From the NCBI GenBank assembly GCA_018384375.1, contig JAHAYJ010000032.1, forward strand, positions 115,603 through 179,602: 64,000 nt of DNA, given 5' to 3'. Positions 30,526 to 39,537 of this stretch are shown in pieces (within the stretch, counting starts at the first letter, position 1; every line of letters starts with the position of its first letter). Source of the stretch: Lachnospiraceae bacterium. GTDB taxonomy: Bacteria > Bacillota > Clostridia > Lachnospirales > Lachnospiraceae. The position numbers and the translations under genes are program-made. The notes beneath the pieces were generated by a model. The model searched no databases and was not told the origin of the DNA. It saw only the letters and a program-made list of their open reading frames with translations.

Positions 30526-33186
30526 ATGAGCAAAGAACTTGCAAAAACTTATGATCCCAAAGGGATTGAAGACAGACTTTATCAGAAGTGGCTTGACAAG
30601 AAATACTTTCATGCAGAAGTAGATCATTCCAAGACACCCTTTACCATTGTGATTCCGCCCCCAAATATTACGGGACAGCTTCACATGGGGCATGCGCTTG
30701 ATAATACGATGCAGGATATTCTGATCCGTTTTAAGAGGATGCAGGGCTACAATGCGCTCTGGCAGCCCGGAACAGACCATGCCAGCATTGCGACAGAGGT
30801 CAAGATCATAGAGAAGCTGAAGGAAGAAGGTATCAGTAAGGAAGATCTTGGGCGGGAAGGCTTTCTTGAGCGTGCCTGGGAGTGGAAGAAGGAGTATGGC
30901 GGAAGGATCATCAGCCAGCTGAAAAAGCTCGGTTCCTCCTGTGACTGGGACAGAGAACGCTTTACTATGGATGAGGGCTGTAATAAAGCCGTAACCGAAG
31001 TGTTCTGTAAAATGCACGAAAAAGGCTGGATCTACAAGGGAAGCCGTATTATCAACTGGTGCCCGGTATGTAATACCTCCATTTCTGACGCTGAAGTTGA
31101 ATACACAGAGCAGGCAGGACATTTCTGGCATATCAAGTATCCTGTGATCGAGGATGACGGCAGTGTAAGCACCACAAGATTTGTAGAGTTTGCAACGACC
31201 AGACCGGAAACCATGCTGGGTGATACTGCTGTTGCGGTAAATCCTGATGATGACAGATATAAGGATATTGTCGGAAAGAAGCTGATGCTTCCCATTGTAA
31301 ACAGGGAAATTCCTGTGGTGGCAGACGCTTATGTAGATATGGAATTCGGTACCGGTGTGGTTAAGATCACGCCTGCCCATGACCCGAACGACTTTGAGGT
31401 CGGAAAGCGTCATAATCTGCCGGAGATCAATATCCTGAATGATGATGCGACCATCAATGAAAACGGTGGAAAGTTCTGCGGTATGGATCGCTACGAGGCA
31501 AGGGAAGCAATCGTAAAGGAACTGGATGAGATGGGGCTTCTCGTTAAAATAGAGGACTATTCCCATAATGTGGGAACCCATGACCGCTGCAAAACAACGA
31601 TTGAGCCTATGATCAAGCAGCAGTGGTTTGTGAAGATGGATGAACTGATCAAGCCTGCTGTGGAAGCAGTGAAGAACGGTGATATCCAGCTGATTCCCAA
31701 GAGGATGGAAAAGACCTACTTTAACTGGACCGACAACATCCGTGACTGGTGTATTTCCAGACAGCTCTGGTGGGGACACAGAATTCCTGCTTACTATTGT
31801 GACAAATGCGGAGAGGTTGTGGTAAGTCCTTCCATGCCGGAGAAGTGCCCCAAGTGCGGCTGTGAGCATCTGACGCAGGATCCTGACACGTTGGATACCT
31901 GGTTCTCTTCCGCACTCTGGCCTTTCTCAACTTTAGGCTGGCCGGAACATACAGAGGATTTGAAATATTTCTATCCCACAGATGTTTTGGTAACCGGTTA
32001 TGACATTATTTTCTTCTGGGTAATTCGTATGATCTTCTCAGGCTATGAGCAGATGGGAGAGAAGCCTTTTAAGACAGTATTATTCCATGGATTGGTAAGA
32101 GATTCCCAGGGACGCAAGATGAGCAAGTCCCTTGGAAACGGAATCGATCCGCTGGAGATCATTGATCAGTACGGTGCAGACGCGCTTCGTCTTACTCTGA
32201 TTACCGGAAATGCACCCGGCAATGATATGCGCTTTTATTATGAGAGAGTGGAGGCAAGCAGAAACTTTGCAAATAAGATCTGGAATGCTTCCCGTTTCAT
32301 TATGATGAATATGCCGGAAGAAGAACTGACCGTAACGGACCCTGTGCTGGAGCCGGTTGATAAGTGGATCCTCTCCAGGCTGAATACGCTGATTCGGGAT
32401 GTGACCGATAATATGGAAAGCTTTGAACTGGGCATTGCGGTTCAGAAGGTTTATGATTTTATCTGGGATGAGTTCTGCGACTGGTATATTGAGATGGTAA
32501 AGCCCCGGCTTTATAATTCAGATGATCAGGCAAGCAAGGATGCTGCACTGTGGACCTTAAAGACAGTATTGATCAATGCACTTAAGCTGCTTCATCCTTA
32601 TATGCCGTTTATCACGGAGGAAATCTTCTGTACCCTGCAGTCTGAGGAGGAATCCATCATGATCTCCAAATGGCCGCAGTACCAGGAGGCATGGAACTTC
32701 GATAAGGAAGAAAAAGATATTGAGATCATCAAGGAGGCAGTAAGGGGCATTCGCAATGTGCGTACAGAGATGAATGTTGCACCGAGCAAAAAGGCACAGG
32801 TGTTTGTAGTCAGCGAAAATGCGGATATCATCAATGCCTTTACAGAAGGTAAGCTGTTCTTTAAGTCACTTGCTTATGCATCTGAGGTTACTGTAAAGAA
32901 GGATAAGGCAGGGATTGCGGAGGATGCGGTATCGGTAGTGATCGCAAACGCGACTCTCTATATTCCGTTTGCAGAGCTGGTAGATTTGAAACAGGAGATA
33001 GAACGTCTGGAAAAAGAGGAAAAGCGCCTTGAGGGTGAGCTTAACAGAGTAAACGGTATGCTGAAGAATGAGCGGTTTTTATCCAAGGCACCTCAGGCAA
33101 AGATTGACGAGGAAAAGGAGAAGCTTGCAAAGTATACCCAGATGATGGAGCAGGTAAAGGAAAGACTATCCCAGCTTAAGAAATAA
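30526..33186 (+). CDS. valS: Valyl-tRNA synthetase
   Basis: [16 protein letters not shown] (HIGH), [14 protein letters not shown] (KMSKS), C-terminal coiled coil. Confidence 0.98.
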   Translation: MSKELAKTYDPKGIEDRLYQKWLDKKYFHAEVDHSKTPFTIVIPPPNITGQLHMGHALDNTMQDILIRFKRMQGYNALWQPGTDHASIATEVKIIEKLKEEGISKEDLGREGFLERAWEWKKEYGGRIISQLKKLGSSCDWDRERFTMDEGCNKAVTEVFCKMHEKGWIYKGSRIINWCPVCNTSISDAEVEYTEQAGHFWHIKYPVIEDDGSVSTTRFVEFATTRPETMLGDTAVAVNPDDDRYKDIVGKKLMLPIVNREIPVVADAYVDMEFGTGVVKITPAHDPNDFEVGKRHNLPEINILNDDATINENGGKFCGMDRYEAREAIVKELDEMGLLVKIEDYSHNVGTHDRCKTTIEPMIKQQWFVKMDELIKPAVEAVKNGDIQLIPKRMEKTYFNWTDNIRDWCISRQLWWGHRIPAYYCDKCGEVVVSPSMPEKCPKCGCEHLTQDPDTLDTWFSSALWPFSTLGWPEHTEDLKYFYPTDVLVTGYDIIFFWVIRMIFSGYEQMGEKPFKTVLFHGLVRDSQGRKMSKSLGNGIDPLEIIDQYGADALRLTLITGNAPGNDMRFYYERVEASRNFANKIWNASRFIMMNMPEEELTVTDPVLEPVDKWILSRLNTLIRDVTDNMESFELGIAVQKVYDFIWDEFCDWYIEMVKPRLYNSDDQASKDAALWTLKTVLINALKLLHPYMPFITEEIFCTLQSEEESIMISKWPQYQEAWNFDKEEKDIEIIKEAVRGIRNVRTEMNVAPSKKAQVFVVSENADIINAFTEGKLFFKSLAYASEVTVKKDKAGIAEDAVSVVIANATLYIPFAELVDLKQEIERLEKEEKRLEGELNRVNGMLKNERFLSKAPQAKIDEEKEKLAKYTQMMEQVKERLSQLKK

Positions 33187-33238
33187 AAAATCAAATTCAG
33201 AAGATAGGTTTGAACAACTACGCTAATAATGTTACAAT

Positions 33239-33268
33239 AAAACCGGGAGGATTTTTCTCCCGGTTTTT
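33239..33268 (+). terminator. valS terminator
   Basis: AAACCGGGAG-gattttt-CTCCCGGTTTTT. Confidence 0.85.
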
Positions 33269-33317
33269 CACATGATAGAAAATATTTATGATGTAAATTG
33301 GGGAAGGAGGGGACCAT

Positions 33318-34856
33318 ATGAGCAGTAAGAATGATTTTTTATCAGGAGATGAGCTTGAGTCACTCCGCAAGGAAATAGTTACGTTGGCTGCGAGTGAGGA
33401 TAGAAAAGCCGACGCTGGAGAAGAAGTGGCTGTTGTTGATGAATTGCCGCCGAAGGCTCTGTCCATCGAAGATAACGGATCTTATGTCAGGATCGATGAG
33501 GACGAGATGACTGCGTGGCTGTATCTGGTGTCTCCGGCAGAGGAGAGAGAGAACTATACAATGGAGGAGCTTCTTTCTTTTCTGCAGAGTAATGGAGTGA
33601 TGATGGGGTACCATCATTCCAATCTTGCAGCTATGATCAAGAAAAAAGTATATGACCGCGAAATCCTTGTGGCAAAGGGACAGCCGGCTGTGGAAGGCAG
33701 GGATGGTTATTTTGAGTATAAATTTGATCCGGATTCCTACCGGGCCCCGAAGGTTCTTGAAAACGGAAGAGTGGACTATACAAATATGAGTGCGCTGTCA
33801 AATGTCCGTAAAGGGGATGTGGTAGCCGTCTATCATCATGCTAAGATCGGTCAGGATGGTTTTGACGTCAAGGGTAAGGCAATTGCTGCCCAGAAGGCAA
33901 AGGAAATACCCCCTCTTCGGGGACAATCGATCTCCAATCAGGATAACCCGGATATTTATCTCGCAACCAGAGATGGCAAGATAGAATTTAGGGATGGAAG
34001 AATCGATATACAGGCGCTTCATGAAATACACGGAGATGTGACACTGATTACCGGAAAGATTGAATTTTTTGGAGATGTAGTGATTGACGGAAATGTGGAG
34101 GCAGGAGTCATTATCCGCGCGGGAAGAAATATTGAAATTCGCGGAACGGCGGAAGCAGTCAATCTGTTTGCCGGTGGAGATGTGATTCTGGGCAGAGGTA
34201 TTCAGGGAGCTCAGAAGGCGAAAATCTCAGCCAGAGGAAACATTTTTGCAGATTTCATTGAACATACTGTTGTGGCAGCCGGTGGAACCGTGCAGGCAAA
34301 CACGATTTTGAATTCCAGGATTTCTGCTGACGAGAAGGTGATCCTTACGGGAAAGAAGGGCGCTATCATCGGTGGCTATACGCATGCGGCGATGGGGATT
34401 ACTGCTACGGAAATCGGAAATGCAGCTGAAGTGAGAACGGTGGTTCATGCCGGCAGCGAGAAGGAAGTGTACCAGAGATTTCAAGAGGTCAGGAAGAAGG
34501 ATGCCGAACTTACGGATAAGCTGAAAGAAATTTATGAGGAACTTGAGGAAATTCGTAAAAAACTGCAGTCCGGGGCGATAAAGCCAATGGAATCGTTGAA
34601 CATTAGGGTGAAGAAAATGAAACAGGATCTCACTGCCTTAAAGGCAGAGCAGGTTGAGAACCGGAAGGAATGCAAGGATATAGAAGAACTGATGGCAAGA
34701 AGGCAGAATGCGGAAATTGCCGTAAGCGGGAATATTTATCGGGGAACGGTGGTGTGCTTTGCACAGATGCAGATCCCCATTGAACATAACACCTGTTTTA
34801 TGAAATATTATCAGCAGAGAGGAATGATTGAAAGCAGTGTGATTGCATATTCATAA
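33318..34856 (+). CDS. FapA/DUF342 domain protein
   Basis: DVKGKAI, beta-helix repeats IHGDVTLITGKIEFFGDVVIDGNVEAGVIIRAGRNIEIRGTAEAVNLFAGGDVILGRGIQG. Confidence 0.88.
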   Translation: MSSKNDFLSGDELESLRKEIVTLAASEDRKADAGEEVAVVDELPPKALSIEDNGSYVRIDEDEMTAWLYLVSPAEERENYTMEELLSFLQSNGVMMGYHHSNLAAMIKKKVYDREILVAKGQPAVEGRDGYFEYKFDPDSYRAPKVLENGRVDYTNMSALSNVRKGDVVAVYHHAKIGQDGFDVKGKAIAAQKAKEIPPLRGQSISNQDNPDIYLATRDGKIEFRDGRIDIQALHEIHGDVTLITGKIEFFGDVVIDGNVEAGVIIRAGRNIEIRGTAEAVNLFAGGDVILGRGIQGAQKAKISARGNIFADFIEHTVVAAGGTVQANTILNSRISADEKVILTGKKGAIIGGYTHAAMGITATEIGNAAEVRTVVHAGSEKEVYQRFQEVRKKDAELTDKLKEIYEELEEIRKKLQSGAIKPMESLNIRVKKMKQDLTALKAEQVENRKECKDIEELMARRQNAEIAVSGNIYRGTVVCFAQMQIPIEHNTCFMKYYQQRGMIESSVIAYS

Positions 34857-34876
34857 ATTCTGATGGAGGTCAGAAC

Positions 34877-36178
34877 ATGACAGCATACGCGAAGGCAACA
34901 CAGTATATAGATGATATACCCAGATTTGCAGGCAAAAATACAGTGGAGGATACCGGCAGGCTTCTTTCTCTGTTGGTTGGAAATGATATGCAGAGCAGGA
35001 TCGTTCATGTTGCAGGCACAAACGGAAAGGGTTCCGTTTGTGCTTATTTGCGTTCGATTCTGATGGAGAGCGGGCGCAGCGTGGGAATGTTCATTTCGCC
35101 GCATCTGGAAACCATGAGAGAGAGAATCAGTATCAACGGTGAATGGATATCGGAAGAGGAGTTTGGGCATGTCTTTGACAAGGTTAAGGCAGGAATAGGA
35201 GAAGCTGAAAAGCAGGGACTATCCCATCCTTCCTTTTTTGAGTATCTTTTTCTGATGGCGATGTACTATTTTTATGAGAAGAAGCCGGATATAATCATTC
35301 TTGAGACCGGGCTGGGCGGACGACTGGATGCAACCAACTGTATCCGAAAGCCTGCGGTATGCATCATTACGGAAATCGGGTATGATCATATGCAGTATCT
35401 TGGAGATACCCTTGAGGAGATCGCGACAGAAAAGGCGGGCATTATGAAGGATAAGGTTCCGGTTGTTTTTCAAAATAAAAGACCGGAAACGACAAAAATT
35501 TTGGAAAAGTACGCAAAAAAGCTGGAATGTCCCACGATTATGCTCAGAAAAGAGCAGATTTTGAATTTCAATAGGGACAATAAAACCATTGATTTTTCAC
35601 TCCATACTGGTTATTATAAATATGTTAGCCTTACTTTGCATACTGCAGCACGGTATCAGGCAGAAAATGCATCGCTGGCAGTTCTGGCAGCAGAAGCTCT
35701 GAAAGACAGTAAGATTACGCCGGACACAGTGAAAAGAGGGCTCTGGGCGGCATCCTGGCCGGGAAGAATGGAAGAGATTTTACCGGGGATTTTTCTGGAT
35801 GGAGCTCATAATGAAGACGGGATAGAGGCTTTTTTAGATACGGTCAGGGAAGATGGCTGCGTAGGGAAAAGGCTCTTGTTATTTGGTGTTGTGGCAGATA
35901 AGCGCTACGGGAAGATGATCCGGATGATTGCGGATTCCTGCCTGTTTTCTCAGGTCATGGTGACAGGACTTGAAACAGACAGAAGTGCATCCATAGACAG
36001 ACTGAAGGAAACATGGAAGCAGTGCGGTGGAATATCATGCCGCTTTTATGAGGATGCGCAGGAAGCGTACCGGGATCTGCTTTTCAGTAAAGAAGCAGAA
36101 GATACTGCATATGTTGTCGGATCATTGTACTTAATAGGACAGATTAAGACCCTGATGAGGAGAATGCAGGATGATTGA
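34877..36178 (+). CDS. folC: Folylpolyglutamate synthase/dihydrofolate synthase
   Basis: HVAGTNGKGSVCAYL, ISPHLETMRERI, LETGLGGRLDATN. Confidence 0.95.
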   Translation: MTAYAKATQYIDDIPRFAGKNTVEDTGRLLSLLVGNDMQSRIVHVAGTNGKGSVCAYLRSILMESGRSVGMFISPHLETMRERISINGEWISEEEFGHVFDKVKAGIGEAEKQGLSHPSFFEYLFLMAMYYFYEKKPDIIILETGLGGRLDATNCIRKPAVCIITEIGYDHMQYLGDTLEEIATEKAGIMKDKVPVVFQNKRPETTKILEKYAKKLECPTIMLRKEQILNFNRDNKTIDFSLHTGYYKYVSLTLHTAARYQAENASLAVLAAEALKDSKITPDTVKRGLWAASWPGRMEEILPGIFLDGAHNEDGIEAFLDTVREDGCVGKRLLLFGVVADKRYGKMIRMIADSCLFSQVMVTGLETDRSASIDRLKETWKQCGGISCRFYEDAQEAYRDLLFSKEAEDTAYVVGSLYLIGQIKTLMRRMQDD

Positions 36179-36314
36179 TTTTGAAGAGGAATTAAAGAAA
36201 TTTCATCCCAGCCTTGAGGTTGAGGATGCCGAAGAAGCCATATATAATCAGGATTTGACAGATATGGCGGATATACTGATCAAGATGATGGAAAAGCCCA
36301 GAACAGAAGAATAA
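36171..36314 (+). CDS. Small hypothetical protein (47 aa) overlapping the folC end
   Basis: MIDFEEELKKFHPSLEVEDAEEAIYNQDLTDMADILIKMMEKPRTEE*; 8-nt overlap with folC; below the ORF-track length cut-off. Confidence 0.65.
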   Translation: MIDFEEELKKFHPSLEVEDAEEAIYNQDLTDMADILIKMMEKPRTEE

Positions 36315-36325
36315 GGAGTGACGGC

Positions 36326-37753
36326 ATGATTTGTTATAATTGCGGATGCCGTTTGTCAGAACACGATTTTTGTACGGGCTGTGGTGCGGATGTAGGTCTT
36401 TACAAGAAGATCTTAAGTATGTCTAACCGTCTTTACAATGACGGCTTGGAGAAAGCTACAGTAAGAGATTTATCCGGAGCAATTGTCAGCTTGCGGCAGA
36501 GCTTAAAATTAAATAAGAATAATATTGATGCAAGGAATCTTTTGGGACTTGTTTATTTTGAAATGGGTGAAACCGTTTCGGCTTTAAGCGAATGGGTCAT
36601 CAGCAAGAATCTCCGTCCTAAGAAGAATATTGCTGATGATTACATTGACATGATCCAGACCAATCAGGCAAGGCTTGATGCCATTAATCAGACGATTAAA
36701 AAGTATAATCAGGCATTGCTTTACTGTTATCAGGACAGTCTGGATCTTGCAGTGATACAGCTGAAGAAGGTTCTTTCCTATAATCCAAAGTATGTACATG
36801 CACATCAGCTTCTGGCACTTTTGTATATTAACTCGGAAGAATGGGAAAAAGCGCAGAAAGAGCTGCTAAAGTGTATCCAGATCGATACCAACAATACGAC
36901 AACACTGCGTTATCTGAAGGAAGTGGAGCATATGCTCATGCCGGAGGAGGCAGTGAAAAATATGCCTAAGAAAAAGACCGCCGCGGAGGATGTGGTACGC
37001 TATCAGAGTGGCAATGAAACGATCATCCAGCCGGTCAATATGAAGGAACCGAAAGGGGTTTCCTCTCTTCTGAATCTGGGAATCGGTGTTATCATTGGTG
37101 TCGCAATTGCCTGCTTCCTGATTTTGCCGGGGCAGATTCAGAGTGCCAAAGCAGATATCAATAAGGAGTTGAGGGTCGTAAGCGAGCAGTCTGATGCTAA
37201 GACAGCGACGATTGACGAACTGGAGCAGAAGGTTCAGAATCTGATGGATGATAAGAGCAGCCTGGAGGAGGAGCTTGCGACTTACCAGGGATCAAGCGGG
37301 GCAATGAAGACTACGGACGGTCTGATGATGGCAGTCAATGCCTACCTTGAAAATCCGGAGGATATCGAGACAATCGCTACCTATCTGGAGGCAATCGAGG
37401 ATGAGGAGCCTGCAGTTGGAGAAACCAGTCAGGAGAAGTCAGAATCTTTCATGACCTTGTATCATAAACTGTTGGAGCTTCTGGGAACCAAATTAGTTGA
37501 TTACTATTACAATGCTGGGTATGAGAGCTATCGGGGAGAAAACTACGAAGAGGCAATTCCCAATCTGGAACGGGCTTATCGTTATGATAATACTAAGGTG
37601 GAAGCATTGTTCTATCTCGGAAACAGTTATCACAGAAATGGAGATGATGACAAGGCAAAGGAGACCTATGCACTGGTAATGGATTATTTCCCGGATACGG
37701 AATTTGCAAATAAATCGGAAACTTATCTGGCGGAAATCAATAATGCAGAATAA
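36326..37753 (+). CDS. TPR-repeat membrane protein with N-terminal zinc ribbon
   Basis: CYNCGCRLSEHDFCTGCGAD; TPR repeats; TM LGIGVIIGVAIACFLILP; C-terminal TPRs. Confidence 0.88.
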   Translation: MICYNCGCRLSEHDFCTGCGADVGLYKKILSMSNRLYNDGLEKATVRDLSGAIVSLRQSLKLNKNNIDARNLLGLVYFEMGETVSALSEWVISKNLRPKKNIADDYIDMIQTNQARLDAINQTIKKYNQALLYCYQDSLDLAVIQLKKVLSYNPKYVHAHQLLALLYINSEEWEKAQKELLKCIQIDTNNTTTLRYLKEVEHMLMPEEAVKNMPKKKTAAEDVVRYQSGNETIIQPVNMKEPKGVSSLLNLGIGVIIGVAIACFLILPGQIQSAKADINKELRVVSEQSDAKTATIDELEQKVQNLMDDKSSLEEELATYQGSSGAMKTTDGLMMAVNAYLENPEDIETIATYLEAIEDEEPAVGETSQEKSESFMTLYHKLLELLGTKLVDYYYNAGYESYRGENYEEAIPNLERAYRYDNTKVEALFYLGNSYHRNGDDDKAKETYALVMDYFPDTEFANKSETYLAEINNAE

Positions 37754-37807
37754 AGTGCGGCTTTCATAGAAGGCTGTCTTCAGGAATATTGAGAATATTG
37801 GTATCAC

Positions 37808-37842
37808 GAAAGAGAACACATAAAATCGGTGTTCTCTTTTTT
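37808..37842 (+). terminator. Terminator before the spoIIA operon
   Basis: AGAGAACAC-ataaaatcg-GTGTTCTCTTTTTTT. Confidence 0.85.
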
Positions 37843-37896
37843 TGTTACAGTTGACTTTTAAGCAATAAAGCGTAATACGCGGAAATGAGGTGGAGA

Positions 37897-38205
37897 ATGG
37901 AAGAAGATTTTAAGGTAATTGACAATTATCTGATGGTAAAAATGCCGGAGGAGGTCGATCACCACAAATCGGTTTACATAAGTGAAACGGCTGATGAGTA
38001 TATCATGAAGGAAGGAGTTGGAAATGTTGTCTTTGATTTCGAGAGTACCCGATTCATGGATAGCTCCGGAATTGGGATTATTATTGGAAGATACAAGAAG
38101 ATATCCTATTTTGGCGGCAAGGTTTTTGCAATTAATGCAGATACCAGAATCAAAAGAACACTGATGATATGCGGTTTACATAAAATTGTTGAAATCATGG
38201 AATAA
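37897..38205 (+). CDS. spoIIAA: Anti-sigma F factor antagonist
   Basis: STAS fold with VVFDFESTRFMDSSGIGIIIGRYKK; operon with spoIIAB and sigF. Confidence 0.92.
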   Translation: MEEDFKVIDNYLMVKMPEEVDHHKSVYISETADEYIMKEGVGNVVFDFESTRFMDSSGIGIIIGRYKKISYFGGKVFAINADTRIKRTLMICGLHKIVEIME

Positions 38206-38208
38206 AGG

Positions 38209-38733
38209 ATGGAGAGGAAAATGAAAACAAAATATGAAAATGAGACGAACAGGGGAGTGGTCATGAAAAATGAAATGCAGCTTCAATTTGATGCGGTTTC
38301 GGTGAATGAAGCGTTTGCCAGAATTGCGGTTGCGGCATTTGTAGCTCCGCTGAATCCTACTATAGAAGAGATTTCAGATATTAAAACAGCAGTCTCAGAG
38401 GCAGTTACAAATGCAATCATCCACGGCTATGATGCTGAATTTGTCAAAGAAAGTAACGGAACCGGAAAGAATCTGGTTTTTCTGCATTGTACGATCGAGG
38501 GGGATGTCTTATGCGTGGAAGTCAGTGACAAAGGCAGAGGAATTGATGATGTAGAGCAGGCAATGGAACCGCTTTTTACAACGAAACCGGAAATGGATCG
38601 GTCGGGAATGGGTTTTGCCTTTATGGAAGCTTTTATGGATGATCTGGAGGTTTTCTCGGAGCCTTATCGTGGTACAACCGTACGGATGAAAAAGAAACTG
38701 GGAACAAAGCCATGGTTCAGGCAAGAGGATTGA
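38209..38733 (+). CDS. spoIIAB: Anti-sigma F factor (serine kinase); start possibly 38221 or 38263
   Basis: ATPase motifs AVSEAVTNAIIHGYD, VSDKGRGIDD, RSGMGFAFMEAFMD. Confidence 0.93.
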   Translation: MERKMKTKYENETNRGVVMKNEMQLQFDAVSVNEAFARIAVAAFVAPLNPTIEEISDIKTAVSEAVTNAIIHGYDAEFVKESNGTGKNLVFLHCTIEGDVLCVEVSDKGRGIDDVEQAMEPLFTTKPEMDRSGMGFAFMEAFMDDLEVFSEPYRGTTVRMKKKLGTKPWFRQED

Positions 38734-38736
38734 AAT

Positions 38737-39471
38737 ATGGCAGAAAATTCAGTACTGATCGACAGAGCACATGCAGGAGAAAAGGAAGCAAGAGAAGTAC
38801 TGACCACACAGAATCTGGGCCTGGTACATCATATCGTAAAGCGTTTTTTGGGAAGAGGATATGAGGCAGAGGATCTGTTTCAAATCGGGGTAATCGGATT
38901 GTTAAAGGCAATCGACAAGTTTGATACCTCCTATGATGTCAAATTTTCAACCTATGCAGTTCCTCTTATTACCGGAGAAATAAAGCGATTTATCCGGGAT
39001 GACGGTATGGTGAAGGTGTCCCGGAATCTGAAGGAAAACGGAATGAGAGTAAAGTATGCAAGGGAAAGACTGAACGGAAAACTGGGAAGAGAGCCTACTT
39101 TGGAGGAGGTCGCCCAGGAAGCAGCGCTTGATGTGGAAGAGGTTGTGCTTGCCATGGAAGCGAATATACAGGTAGAGTCTATCTATAAGTCTGTCTATCA
39201 GAGTGACGGTAATGAAATATTTATGGTGGATCAGCTTGCCGACAAGCGAAGCAGTGCCCAGGAAGAGGTTTTAAATCATCTGGTCATCCGGCAGCTGATC
39301 GAGGGACTTGGCGAGCAGGAACAGAAGCTGATCACGCTACGTTATTATCAGGATAAAACCCAGACTGAGGTGGCCAGAGTGCTTGGAATCAGTCAGGTAC
39401 AGGTCAGCCGTATGGAAAAGAAAATTTTATTGGGAATGCGACAGATGATAACAGGAGAACGGTTGACATAA
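38737..39471 (+). CDS. sigF: RNA polymerase sporulation sigma factor F
   Basis: EDLFQIGVIGLLKAIDKFDTSYDVKFSTYAVPLITGEIKRFIRDDG; follows spoIIAA-spoIIAB. Confidence 0.96.
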   Translation: MAENSVLIDRAHAGEKEAREVLTTQNLGLVHHIVKRFLGRGYEAEDLFQIGVIGLLKAIDKFDTSYDVKFSTYAVPLITGEIKRFIRDDGMVKVSRNLKENGMRVKYARERLNGKLGREPTLEEVAQEAALDVEEVVLAMEANIQVESIYKSVYQSDGNEIFMVDQLADKRSSAQEEVLNHLVIRQLIEGLGEQEQKLITLRYYQDKTQTEVARVLGISQVQVSRMEKKILLGMRQMITGERLT

Positions 39472-39537
39472 TTTTACAAATAGTGTAAGGTATATTATGT
39501 AAACGAATGCACAAATAGAGAATGTATTGGGGTAACT

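Noticed and set aside
30391-31869. 492-aa antisense ORF over valS and its T-box
   Set aside because: Opposite a clear valS CDS and T-box terminator; no domain signal.
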